From NCBI RefSeq assembly GCF_902167145.1, contig NC_050096.1:294822200-294886199 (forward strand): a stretch of DNA of 64,000 bases, read 5' to 3'. The position numbers and the translations under genes are program-made. Shown here piece after piece: positions 31,230 through 41,247 of this stretch. The stretch is from Zea mays. Its lineage: Eukaryota > Streptophyta > Magnoliopsida > Poales > Poaceae. How positions within the stretch are numbered: position 1 is the first letter of the stretch; each line of letters opens with the position of its first letter. The notes under the pieces were generated by a model. It did no database searches and was not told where the DNA came from. It saw only the letters and a list, made by a program, of their open reading frames with translations.

Positions 31230-32735
31230 TGAAAGGATCACGATGCCCAAGAGGGGGGGTGAATTGGGCTTTTCTAAAAATCAACACTAATTAAAACCTA
31301 AGCAATAGCTAAACAAGAGCCCAACTTCACCCCAACTTCACCCCAACAACTAGCATTAAGAAAATAATACTAGAAATGTAACAAGGCTAAAACAATGCTT
31401 CAAATACTTGCTAAACAAATCCACAAAGTAAAGAGCTTGAATTAAGTGCGGAATGTAAAGCAAAGTTTAGAAGACTCCTCCAATTTTTCCCGAGGTATCG
31501 AAGAGTCGGCACTCTCCACTAGTCCTCGTTGGAGCACCCGCGCAAGGGTATCGCTCCCCCTTGGTCCTCGCAAGAACCAAGTGCTCACTACGAGATGATC
31601 CTTTGCCACTCCGGCGCGGTGGATCCCTCGAGACCGCTTACAAACTTGAGTCGGGTCACCAACAAGATCTTCACGGTGATCACCGAGCTCCCAACGCCAC
31701 CAAGCCGTCTAGGTGATGCCGATCACCAAGAGTAACAAGTCATAGACTTTCGCTTGACCAAGAGAAGCCTAATGCAAGTGGTGTGTGCTCTAGGTGGCTC
31801 TCACTAGCGCTAATGAGGAACAAGCGCGGATTATGATTCTCTAATCTCCTCACTAGGCTTTTGGTGCTTGCAATACTCTACCAAGGTGCTGGAATAAATG
31901 TGGAGTGCAAGACATTGAATATGGTGGGTGGAGGGGGTATAAATAGCCCTCACCCACCAACTAGCCGTTACAGGCAATGTGCTGCGCGATGGCGCACCGG
32001 ACAGTCCGGTGCGCCACCGGTGCGCCAACGGTGCGCCACCGGTGCGCCAACGGTCACTTCCAACGGCTAGTTCTGACAGCTAGCCGTTGGACTCATGGCG
32101 CACCGGACAGTGAACAGTTCACAGTCCGGTGCACACCGGACAGTCCGGTGCGGTGTCCGGTGTGCCACTAAAATTCAACTTCAAACTCTGCGCTCTCGGG
32201 TTTCTGGGAAGGTAAAAACACTGCCGTGGACCAGCCTGGCCCCACCTGGCAGAGGGTGCACCGGACAGTCCGGTGCACACCGGACAGTCCGGTGCCCCAA
32301 AGCCAGAAACACTAAGTCTTGTTTTTCAGCTGATTTTCAAATCGGTTTTCGCTCTAACTTGGGTGTGAGTTCTAGAGTGACACCTAGCACTGTATATGAG
32401 TGTGATTGTGCACCAACACTACACTAGAACTCTCTTGGTCAAACTACTCATCGACAACCCCTCTTTATAGTACGGCTAAAAGAGAATAAAAGACCTAACT
32501 AAATCGCGAGTGTCCACATCTCCTTGACACTCGGACTCCGTAGACCTTCACCTTTTGTTCCGTCGTTTTAGCCGTCGCTTCGAGTTCTTATCTCTGGGAT
32601 TGTTTTCACGGTTGTAGTATTTCTACCTGTCATGCGACCTAACTTACCATTTGTCTCTGCAAAACACACGTTAGTCACATATAATATTACGTTGTCATTA
32701 ATCACTAAAACCAACCAGGGGCCTAGATGCTTTCA
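31230..32735 (-). repeat. 3' LTR of env-bearing Sirevirus
   Basis: On + begins TGAAAGGATCACGATGCCC and ends GCCTAGATGCTTTCA. Palindrome cluster 31992-32300, including short CACCGGTGCGCC repeats. Flanked on the inner side by the polypurine tract (32736-32750, minus). Confidence 0.94.
31938..31945 (-). promoter_or_regulatory. Near-palindromic TATA-like box in Sirevirus LTR
   Basis: TATAAATA on + and TATTTATA on minus, in the place where Opie has TATAAATA on its sense strand. The same box is at 44295-44302 in the 5' LTR. Another sense-strand candidate, TATAAAG, is at 32463-32469 and 44820-44826. Which one is used is unknown. Confidence 0.5.
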
Positions 32736-33173
32736 ATCTCCCCCTTTTTGGTGATTGATGACAACCCTACAAGTTTTGTGAGAGTAGTTTGTTTTGAAGA
32801 TTCTGTCAATAGAAAGAATGATTAGTTATACTCAGTAATCTTTGACAGAAAGAATGTGTACCATAATAATAAGAGTGAGCGCATACACATCATAAGATTC
32901 TTGTTCATATAAAAGAGAAAGTAAATTAATGAAACAAGAGCTAGAAGACTGGTGATATGATATAAGGTGAAAACGTAATACACACAGTCAACCATAAGCA
33001 ACGAGAGTATATGACGAGTTTGTGAGCCAAAAACATCAAGCTAGTACAGCGAGTAGCAGGCACAAATATTACATCAAAAGGACACTGACTCTCTACTAAC
33101 TCTCTAACTCCCCCTAGCTCTCACAACTCATATCTCTCCCCCTTTGGCGTCAAACACCAAAAGGGACCCGAAC
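32736..33173 (-). other. 3' untranslated region of env-bearing Sirevirus with polypurine tracts
   Basis: Polypurine tract next to the LTR (minus strand AAAAAGGGGGAGAT, 32736-32750) and further AGGGGGAG-type copies near 33108 and 33133. No gene seen. Confidence 0.75.
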
Positions 33174-33609
33174 CTAAACATCTGAAGCAGGAGGAGGCGG
33201 CGGGGGCGCATCCGGTCGAGGTCGAGGTAGCAGAGCGAACGCCGATGGAGGGTCAGAGTCAGTCTCGGATCCAGGATCTGCGGTAGAAGCTGGAGCTGGT
33301 ACTGACTCGGACGCAGGCAGCGCTGCAGGAGCTACCGGAACAGAAGCGGTCACAGATACTGCCACAGCGGTAGTGGTAACAGCAGATGCTGGTGGCACTG
33401 GCGGCTGCGGGCAGACAGAGCTGAGAACCGGAGAAGAGAACGCCAAGGTGACCGGCCGGAGCGGAGAGGTAACAACAGGGGGTGCAGACAAGATCGAAGG
33501 CACCACTGGAGCGTGAAGCGAAGAAGGCGGAGCAGACTGAACCGGAGGTGCTGAGATACCAGAATGCTGAAGCATGAGGGCCATGAATGCCCTATTCTCT
33601 GCCCTATCC

Positions 33610-33612
33610 TGA
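33610..33612. repeat. Target-site duplication (left) of CACTA element
   Basis: TGA; copy at 34644-34646. Three bases is the CACTA length. Confidence 0.9.
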
Positions 33613-34643
33613 CACTACAGGAAACGACTAAATTTTCGTGGGCTAAAAACCCACGAAAATAAGCCTAAACCGACGAAAATAGCCTATTTTCGTCGGCAGG
33701 CCGACGAAAATAGCCGCCGAAAATAAGTTCGACGAAAATAGGGAATTATTTTCGTCGGTACCGACGAAAACGACTTATTTTCGTCGGCTTCTCTAAGGCC
33801 GACGAAAATAGTTGGTCGGCTGACTATTTTCGTCGGCCACTGAGGCCGACGAAAATAGGGACATAATTTTCGTCGGCCCTGGGTGGTGGCCGACGAAAAT
33901 ATCTGGGCACTTATTTTCGTCGGCCACCACCCAGGCCGACGAAAATTCATGATACCCCCCAAAAAACAGATTGTTCTGCACCTTTTATTAATTCACAGCA
34001 AAATAAACATATACACAATCATATATACAGATTTCACAAACAAACGGCGGCGGTGCAGTGAGCGGGCGGGCGCGGGCGACGCGTGGACGCCGGCGCGGCG
34101 ATGGTGGACGGGGGCGCGACAATGGTGGGCGGCGCGGGAGGGCGGGTGTGCGGGCGGGCGTCGTCGACAGCGGCGCGACGCGGCGCGTGGAGGGACGGTC
34201 TGCGGGCGGCGCGGCGAGGGAGGACGGGCCGGCGGCGCGACGACGTAGGGCAGGCGGGCGGCGGCGCAAGCGAGCGAGAGTTTGACGAGACGAGCGAGAG
34301 ATAGAAAGTGCGCTGAGGCCGATTAACGGGTCTCTATTTTCGTCGGCCTCATTGAGGCCGACGAAAATACAGGCCGGTTAATGACTTATTTTCGTCGGTC
34401 TGGATGAGGCCGACGAAAATACGCCACTTATTTTCGTCGGCCTAGCTGCGGCCGACGAAAATATCACACATTTTCGTCGGTCCCGAGACCGACGAAAATA
34501 CCTTTCGTATTTTCGTGGGCCTGCCGACGAAAATAGGACACATTTTCGTCGGTCACTGTTGCCGACGAAAATAACATTGTATTTTCGTGGGCCGGCCGAC
34601 GAAAATAGTCCGGCCCACGAAAATTTAGGTGTTTCCTGTAGTG
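33613..34643. mobile_element. Non-autonomous CACTA element, 1031 bp
   Basis: Ends CACTACAGGAAAC and GTTTCCTGTAGTG, perfect 13-bp terminal inverted repeats that continue imperfectly to about 31 bp (AAATTTTCGTGGGC). About two dozen copies of TTTTCGTCGG / CCGACGAAAA in alternating orientation occupy 33660-33950 and 34330-34605. They form many potential stem-loops and are presumably transposase-binding subterminal repeats. The core (33960-34320) is AT-rich then very GC-rich and has no transposase. On the minus strand it resembles a leader and first-intron fragment of a host gene. A TGA duplication flanks it. Confidence 0.93.
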
Positions 34644-34646
34644 TGA
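34644..34646. repeat. Target-site duplication (right) of CACTA element
   Basis: TGA, partner of 33610-33612. Confidence 0.9.
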
Positions 34647-36346
34647 ATAAGCTGCTGCTGGAGTGCATCCTGCCTGTCCTGCATGTTTTGAAACATGGAG
34701 AGCATCCTATCTGATAAACGGGCCTACTCGGCTGCCAGGTGAGCCTGCTGCTGAGTGAGAGTCTGGAGAATCGAAGCAAGAGCAGGGTCCATAGCCTGAG
34801 GAGTAGCAGGGGCAGCACTAGAGCTCCCAGCCTCATGATCATGGGAGCGTGGAGGCATAGGAGGCGGAGGCGGAGGAGGAATCCCAAAATCATCATCATC
34901 ATCATCATCAGCTGTTGTACCCTAGGTGTCAAACTGTCGAAGTGCTGCATCCTCGGCCTGAGTGTCAAACACAGGAGCATATGCTGGCACTGGAATCTCA
35001 GGAGCAGGACGGTAAGATCCAAACACAAGGCGTGAGGCCTCAAGGGTGCTCTGAAATCGAGGTGGCTGAATCAGCTGCGCAAAGATGTGGCATAAGTAGT
35101 GAGCATAGGGTAGCTGCCGACGAGCACGAATCCCATCCAGAACGGTGTCCTCAATCTCACAGATCAGAAAGTCCACAACATCAAACTCAGAGTGGGATAC
35201 CAGGGCACCAAGGAGCCAAAGCTGAATATGAGTGGTAGCCTCCCTGTATCCCATCCTAGGCAGGAGTGTCCGTCTGACGAGCTCATATAAGTACTTCGCT
35301 GCAGGAGTGAAGTCGGCTGGAGAACGTCGCGACCCATCTGAAAAAGGCGGGCGGAACAGAGCCGCGACGTGAGCTGTCCCTGGAGCCACACCGCCGTGAG
35401 GGCGACGTGGAGGATCTGAAGTGCCGTAGCAGAGACTGTGGAGGCGAGTCGTCGACTCAGGGAATCCAAATAGCTGTCTGATCTGACTGGCAGTGATCGT
35501 GACATCCTCGCGCTCAAAGCGGAACCTCATCCAATGATGATCCGGGTCAATCCAAACAGAGGCGTAGAAGACGCGGACCCACTCCTCAACATATCTGCCG
35601 CTGATAGCCAGAAAGGACAGAAGGCCTAGCAAATAGGTGAGATGCGCCTCAGACTCAGCACCGGCTGCTAGCAAGAAGGCTGGAAGATCCAATAGGCGGT
35701 GCACTCGCAGCGCAATCTGAGCTGACATCTGAGCCCTGAAGAATGACTCCTGAATCCGTGTGCTGAAAAGAACTCCTGCTGCTGGGTCTCTCTGAGCTGG
35801 CAGCCAAGACTCCACGGGTACGTACCTGAACCGGCGTACCCGGGCTGCAGTAGCACGCTGAAGATCAAACAGACGAGGATCCGAAACCAGTGGACGGACC
35901 TCAGTCTCATCACGCTCCCGGAAGCGAGGTGGAGGGACAGGTGGAGCAGAAGCGGGAGCGGGAGCAGGGGTAGCAGAGGAAGCTGGCGTGGTGCTGGTAG
36001 GGGGTATGGCGGTGGAGGTGGATGGAGCAATAGGAGTGACTGGAGCAGGCAGAGTGGGTGGCGGAGTGGAAGCGGAGGTGTGAGTGGAGGAGCGAGACCG
36101 GGAGGCGAGACGACGAGCACGAAAAGCAATCTGATCTGATGGAACATCCAGCTGATCTCCAAGTGCTGCCTGAGCAGCGGCTGCTGCAGCTGCTGCTGCT
36201 GCACGAGCCTCTCTGTCCGAACGCCGCTTCTTGCGGCCTTCCTGCTGCTCCAAATAGACAGTCTTGCCCTTCACCTGCCTGAAGGGGCGACGAGGGTCCT
36301 CGTCATCGCCACCCCCTGACGCCGACGCATTCTTTGTGCGCGGCAT

Positions 36347-37375
36347 CCTGAACTAAAGTCTGCAAATGAGATAGAGAGACTAAGCACAGAGCAAAAAATG
36401 ACCGATAGATTTAGCAAAGAGTGAGATGTCTACCTGGAAAGCTCACACTGGAGGTGACGATCCAGGCAGGACGGGAGACGGCACACGGTCACACAAGGTC
36501 ACTGAAATGACAGAAGAGGTGAGCACGTATTAGTCACATAGTCATAAGCATATGAAATGTGAATAAATACATACACAAAGAGATATGGCACGAGACGGGA
36601 CGATCGATAAGTCAAATGCCGTGAAAACGACGTTTGACAGACAAATAGAGACATAGGATGATTGGAATTCGAATTGAGGCACGAAACGATATGGGATTGA
36701 GCCGATACTTCACGAATAGGTTTAGATAGGTCAATATGAGTGAAGTGTGTGCTTGGTTTGAATTTTGGCTAAGAAAAAGGGTTTGGGGCACTCGGCTCGG
36801 AAACGATCGCTCAAAACGGGAATTTTGGTGAAATTTGAGCCTGGGATCTCGGATTGGCGTGAAATTTGGCAAGTAGGTTACTGGAAGTGTGGTGAAGGTG
36901 CCTGAAAAATTTGGGTTCAATTGGAGCAAGTTTGGCTGGTTTGGGCATTTCACCGAGCACGTGGTGTGCGGGGATCTAGGGTTTTGGTGAAACGGCCATT
37001 GGAGGTGGGAATGTCCTCCCGAAGGAGCTAAAACTTGCAGCGATACACAATGGGGATAATGCAATGCATTCCACCAGCAGGATTCACAAAATTTCACAAA
37101 GATTTGAAGAAATTGCTCGAAAGGAAGAGGTGGGAGGCTCTGCTCACCAGAACAGAGGAGAACTGAGGGAGGAGGGAGGGAGAGCCGCTCACCGAGGAGG
37201 GGAGAGGAAGGGGACGAGGTCGCCGGAGATGGTGGCCGCCGGTGGCTGGGAGTTCGCCGGCGGCGGAGGAGTGAGTCGCCAGAGACAGAGAGAGCTGAGA
37301 GCTCGCGGGCGCTGGCTGGAAAAAGAAGGCCTCTGGCCCGGTCGGGCTGGGGGCCGTTTTTTTTAAAACGCGAGA
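36347..37375 (-). promoter_or_regulatory. Leader-like region upstream of the env-like gene
   Basis: On the minus strand this reads like the 5' untranslated region of a grass gene: CT-rich start (GAGCTCTCAGCTCTCTCTG), CCGCCGCCGGCG blocks, a CCTCCTCGGTGAGCGG donor-like site near 37197, an AAAACCCTAGATCC motif near 36980, and an acceptor TCTCATTTGCAG at 36360-36371, 14 bases before the env-like ATG. The minus frame at 36612-37382 is probably not coding. Inference: the env-like gene has its own spliced leader. Confidence 0.45.
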
Positions 37376-37379
37376 TGGG

Positions 37380-37545
37380 CACACCGGACAGTCTACAGTG
37401 GCTGTCCGGTGCACACCGGACAGCGCACAGAAGCTGTCCGGTGAACCACCGGACAACGCACAGGAAAATGACTTTTAGCGCGCGGCTGCCGGTGCACCGG
37501 ACATTGCACAGTGCAGTGTCCGGTGCACACCGGACTGTCCGGTGA
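37380..37545. repeat. Internal cluster of LTR-type palindromes
   Basis: Several CACCGGAC ... GTCCGGTG units outside any LTR, between pol and the env-like gene: GCACACCGGACAGTC at 37379, CTGTCCGGTGCACACCGGACAG near 37403, CACCGGACTGTCCGGTG near 37527. The same motif clusters in the U3 parts of all three Sirevirus LTR types here. Confidence 0.8.
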
Positions 37546-38008
37546 GCCTAGACAGAGGGGAGTTTGGAAAATTTTGAATTTTTCTATCTAACTCCTAACC
37601 AAACCAAATCCCAACTTATAATCACACAAAATAACACTTGTTGGGATAGGTATTGGCACCCTCATATACTTTTCAAAATATTTTGCCATAGGCTAGATAA
37701 TTTTTAGAGAAAATAGGCAAATGGTGAAATTTGCATTTGTGCTTGCACTAGGGGTTTTCAAGAGTGATTTGAGTTTTGAATACTCCCCCTAAGTGCAATA
37801 CCTCATGCATATTTCAAGAACCAATAATTGCATGAAAAGTAAGAATTTCAGTGCTAAAAGCTTAAAAACTAAGACTTGTCAAGTTTGACCCGAGTTAAGC
37901 TTTTTCACTCGCTTTATTGGCGGTTATCTCAACTAGGTTAGACAAGCCCTAGATGCAATATAAGGAATTTAAATATGCAATGCAAGCTTGACAACACCAT
38001 TTGTCATT
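37546..38008 (-). other. Pol to palindrome-cluster spacer
   Basis: About 460 bp, AT-rich, no gene; one polypurine-like tract (TTAGGGGGAGT on minus) near 37783. Confidence 0.6.
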
Positions 38009-41000
38009 TCACATAAAATTTCTGAGATCAAGAATATTTAGTTCATTCCTCAACATGCAAAAGCGGGTCTTATCAAGTGGCTTAGTGAAAATATCCGCTA
38101 ATTGATCTTCCGACCTCACTCCTTCTAAAATGATATCTCCTTTAGCAACATGATCTCTAAGGAAGTGATGACGGATATCAATGTGCTTGGTGCGAGAGTG
38201 TTGAACAGGATTATTAGCAATTTTAACAGCACTCTCATTATCACACAACAAAGGTACTTTTTCTAGAACTACGCCATAGTCTAGAAGAGTTTGTTTCATA
38301 TATAAAATCTGTGTGCAACAAGCACCTGCGGCAATGTATTCCGCTTCGGCAGTTGACAAGGCAACACTATTTTGCTTTTTGGATGTCCATGAAACTAGTG
38401 ATCTACCAAGCAGATGGCATCCCCCAGAAGTACTTTTCCTATCAATCTTGCAACCGGCATAATCCGAATCGGAATAGCCAATTAAATCAAAAGTAGCTCC
38501 TTTGGGATACCACAGACCAACGCTTGTGGTGTGCTTGAGATACCTAAGAATTCTCTTAACAGCGCGAAGATGAGCTTTCTTAGGATTAGATTGAAATCTA
38601 GCACACATGCAGACACTAAACATAATATCGGGCCTAGATGCGGTAAGGTATAATAAGCTACCAATCATAGAACGGTAGAGAGTTTGATTAACCGGGTTAC
38701 CTCCCTCATCTAAGTCGAGATGTCCATTTGTAGGCATGGGGGTCTTGATTGGTTTGCACTTCTCCATGTTGAATCTTTTCAACAAGTCTTTGGTATACTT
38801 CTCTTGAGAAAGAAAGTTACCATCTTTCATTTGCTTGACTTGAAAGCCGAGGAAGTATGTTAGCTCACCAATCATTGACATCTCGAACTCCTTCGACATC
38901 AACTCACCAAATTCCTTGCAATGATAGTCATTTGTCGAGCCAAAGATTATATCATCAACATATACTTGACAAATGAAAATATCACCGTTATGTTTCTTTG
39001 TGAAGAGAGTTGTGTCGACGGTCCCGATTTTGAAGCCCTTTTCGATGAGGAAGTCGTGAAGACGCTCATACCAAGCCCTCGGAGCTTGCTTTAGCCCATA
39101 TAGCGCCTTGGACAACCTGTAAGCATGGTTAGGATATCTAGGGTCTTCAAATCCAGGCGGTTGCTCAACATATACAAGTTCATTTATGAAGCCATTTAAA
39201 AATGCACTTTTTACATCCATTTGATAAAGTTTTATATCATAGCATGATGCATATGCAAGTAGGATACGGATGGCTTCCAGTCGAGCAACCGGTGCAAAGG
39301 TCTCTCCAAAATCTAAGCCTTCAACTTGAGAGAATCCCTTTGCGACAAGTCTTGCCTTGTTTCTTACAATCACACCTTGATCATCTTGTTTGTTTCTGAA
39401 CACCCACTTTGTTCCAATGATTCTTGCATCTTGTGGGGGCTTCTCCAGGGTCCAAACTTCGTTACGGGTGAAGTTGTTAAGTTCTTCATGCATGGCATTC
39501 ACCCAGTCCGGATCCTGTAGCGCCTCATCTATACAAGTAGGCTCAACACAAGAAACAAAAGAGTGGTGTTCAATAAAATTAGCATGTTTATGTGATCGAG
39601 TAATAACCCCTTGTGAAGGACTCCCAATGATTTGGTTTTGAGGATGAGCTTGAAGTAGTGATGAGTTTCTCCTGTCAACCACTTGGGAAGAAGATCCTGG
39701 AGCATCAACATCTTCGGCTTGTACCCTTGCTTGTTCATGAGAGACAAATGTATCTTCATTTGCATGCCTCTCATCTTTTTCATCATCTTGTGGTACATTT
39801 GATGAAGAAGGCTTGTCAATGATTTGCACTTCTTCTTCATCTTCTTTTGGTTTGATAGCTCCAATAGGCATGTTCTTCATTGCTTCCCTAAGTGGCTCAT
39901 CACCTACATCATCAAGATTTTCAAGTGCTCCTTGGGAGCCATTAGTCTCATCAAATTCCACATCATATGTTTCTTCTACCACGCCAGTGGCATGGTTGAA
40001 TACTCGATATGCTTTGGACTTTAATGAATAACCCAAAAGAAAACCAATATCACAACGTCTTTGAAACTTCCCTAGATGATGGCGTTTTTTGTAGATGTAG
40101 CATTTGCACCCAAACACCCGGAAGAAAGAGACGTCTGGCTTTTTCCCATTTAGCAGTTCATAAGGAGTCTTCGCAAGTAGCCGGTGAGGAAATAGCCTGT
40201 TTGATGCATAGCAAGCAGTGTTGACAGCTTCGGCCCAAAACCTCTCCGGTGTGTTATACTCATCAATCATTGTTCTTGCAAGAGTGATTAAGGTCCTATT
40301 TTTCCTTTCAACAACTCCATTTTGTTGAGGTGTATATGTGGCAGATACTTCATGCTTGATCCCAATTTCATCACAGTACTCATGAATGTTGGTGTTGTCA
40401 AATTCTTTGCCATTGTCACTTCTAATCTTCTTAATCTTGCAATCAAATTCATTTTGTGCTTTCTTGGCAAACTTCTTGAATATAGATGCAACTTCAGATT
40501 TGTCATGGAGAAAGAACACCCAAGTGTATCTTGAGAAGTCATCAACAATCACTAGACAGTAGAGGTTGCCACCGGCACTGACATAATTTGTAGGTCCAAA
40601 TAAATCCATATGAAGTAGTTCCAGTGGCCTTGAAGTTGACATAAAAGCTTTAGTGGGATGTGTATTAGCAACCTGTTTTCCAGCTTGACATGCACTGCAT
40701 GGCTTGTCCTTTTCAAATACCACATCCTTTAATCCTCTAACCATATCTTTCTTTAATACCTTCTTGAGTGTGCTCATCCCAACATGTGCAAGCCTCCTAT
40801 GCCAAAGCCATCCAAGAGAAGCTTTGGTGAAGAGGCAAGTTCTTAAGTCTGCATCTTCTGAAGTGAAATCCACTAAGTAGAGGTTGTTGTATCTAAAACC
40901 CTTGAATACCATTGATTCATCATCCATTTTTGTTACAATAACCTCTGATGGAGTGAATAAGCATTGAAGTCCAAGATCACAGAGTTGTCCCACTGATAAT

Positions 41001-41230
41001 AAATTGAAGCTCAAAGGTGCAACTAAGAGAACATTTGATATTGATAAGTCATTTGAGATTGCCACCTTGCCAAGTCCTTGCACTTTTCCTTTTGAGTTGT
41101 CTCCAAATGTGATTTTATCTTGACCATCAACATTCTCATCTAATGAGGTGAACATCCGTGGGTTGCCTGTCATATGTTGTGTGCATCCACTGTCAATAAC
41201 CCAATGGCTCCCACCGGTCTTGTAGTTCAC
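38009..41230 (-). CDS. pol: Sirevirus pol (PR-INT-RT-RNase H), open
   Basis: 1073 codons without a stop. Protease [13 protein letters not shown] near the start; HHCC zinc region ([14 protein letters not shown] ... CSACQAGKQ); integrase core (Asp in [11 protein letters not shown], Asp in IRSDNGKEF, Glu in [10 protein letters not shown]); acidic variable linker; RT ([31 protein letters not shown]); RNase H ([13 protein letters not shown]); end [14 protein letters not shown]. The frame opens with GTG right after an in-frame TAG (41231-41233) and has no ATG there, so it is made as a fusion with gag or by some other route. All catalytic signatures that can be recognised are kept, so this copy could in principle code for active enzymes. 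Confidence 0.93.
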   Translation of the reverse strand: MNYKTGGSHWVIDSGCTQHMTGNPRMFTSLDENVDGQDKITFGDNSKGKVQGLGKVAISNDLSISNVLLVAPLSFNLLSVGQLCDLGLQCLFTPSEVIVTKMDDESMVFKGFRYNNLYLVDFTSEDADLRTCLFTKASLGWLWHRRLAHVGMSTLKKVLKKDMVRGLKDVVFEKDKPCSACQAGKQVANTHPTKAFMSTSRPLELLHMDLFGPTNYVSAGGNLYCLVIVDDFSRYTWVFFLHDKSEVASIFKKFAKKAQNEFDCKIKKIRSDNGKEFDNTNIHEYCDEIGIKHEVSATYTPQQNGVVERKNRTLITLARTMIDEYNTPERFWAEAVNTACYASNRLFPHRLLAKTPYELLNGKKPDVSFFRVFGCKCYIYKKRHHLGKFQRRCDIGFLLGYSLKSKAYRVFNHATGVVEETYDVEFDETNGSQGALENLDDVGDEPLREAMKNMPIGAIKPKEDEEEVQIIDKPSSSNVPQDDEKDERHANEDTFVSHEQARVQAEDVDAPGSSSQVVDRRNSSLLQAHPQNQIIGSPSQGVITRSHKHANFIEHHSFVSCVEPTCIDEALQDPDWVNAMHEELNNFTRNEVWTLEKPPQDARIIGTKWVFRNKQDDQGVIVRNKARLVAKGFSQVEGLDFGETFAPVARLEAIRILLAYASCYDIKLYQMDVKSAFLNGFINELVYVEQPPGFEDPRYPNHAYRLSKALYGLKQAPRAWYERLHDFLIEKGFKIGTVDTTLFTKKHNGDIFICQVYVDDIIFGSTNDYHCKEFGELMSKEFEMSMIGELTYFLGFQVKQMKDGNFLSQEKYTKDLLKRFNMEKCKPIKTPMPTNGHLDLDEGGNPVNQTLYRSMIGSLLYLTASRPDIMFSVCMCARFQSNPKKAHLRAVKRILRYLKHTTSVGLWYPKGATFDLIGYSDSDYAGCKIDRKSTSGGCHLLGRSLVSWTSKKQNSVALSTAEAEYIAAGACCTQILYMKQTLLDYGVVLEKVPLLCDNESAVKIANNPVQHSRTKHIDIRHHFLRDHVAKGDIILEGVRSEDQLADIFTKPLDKTRFCMLRNELNILDLRNFM

Positions 41231-41247
41231 CTACATTAACAGACAAT
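41231..41247 (-). promoter_or_regulatory. Gag-pol junction of env-bearing Sirevirus
   Basis: After the gag TGA (41248-41250) comes ATTGTCTGTTAATGTAG, then pol begins GTG AAC. The TAG is in the pol frame. The T-rich run ending in TGTAG followed by GT matches the layout at the Ji/Opie junctions (11084-11096; 49533-49545) although the coding sequences differ widely. Confidence 0.5.

Larger units (their letters stand above)
33174..36346 (-). pseudogene. Env-like gene of the Sirevirus, interrupted by CACTA element and two stops
   Basis: Starts at the ATG at 36346. It encodes a basic N-terminus (KGKTVYLEQQEGRKKRRSD), an Ala run, a Ser/Pro/Thr-rich segment, and a folded region of about 300 residues (roughly WLPAQRDPAAG to FAQLIQPPRF). 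The latter is related to domains of other plant element ORFs. Acidic and Pro-rich tails follow. In-frame TAG at 34922-34924 and 34724-34726, and the CACTA element at 33613-34643, break the tail. The phase is the same on both sides of the insertion (about 713 codons in total), so the frame was open through this point before. Position downstream of pol is that of the Sirevirus env-like gene. I see no clear signal peptide or membrane anchor, so an envelope role is not shown. Confidence 0.75.

Noticed and set aside
33660..34605. Regularly spaced short repeats resembling a CRISPR array
   Set aside because: Repeats alternate in orientation, sit between CACTA terminal repeats with a TSD, and the genome is eukaryotic.
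36612..37382. 256-codon minus-strand frame upstream of the env-like gene
   Set aside because: Composition and motifs fit a leader with introns rather than protein; crosses likely splice sites; no domain.
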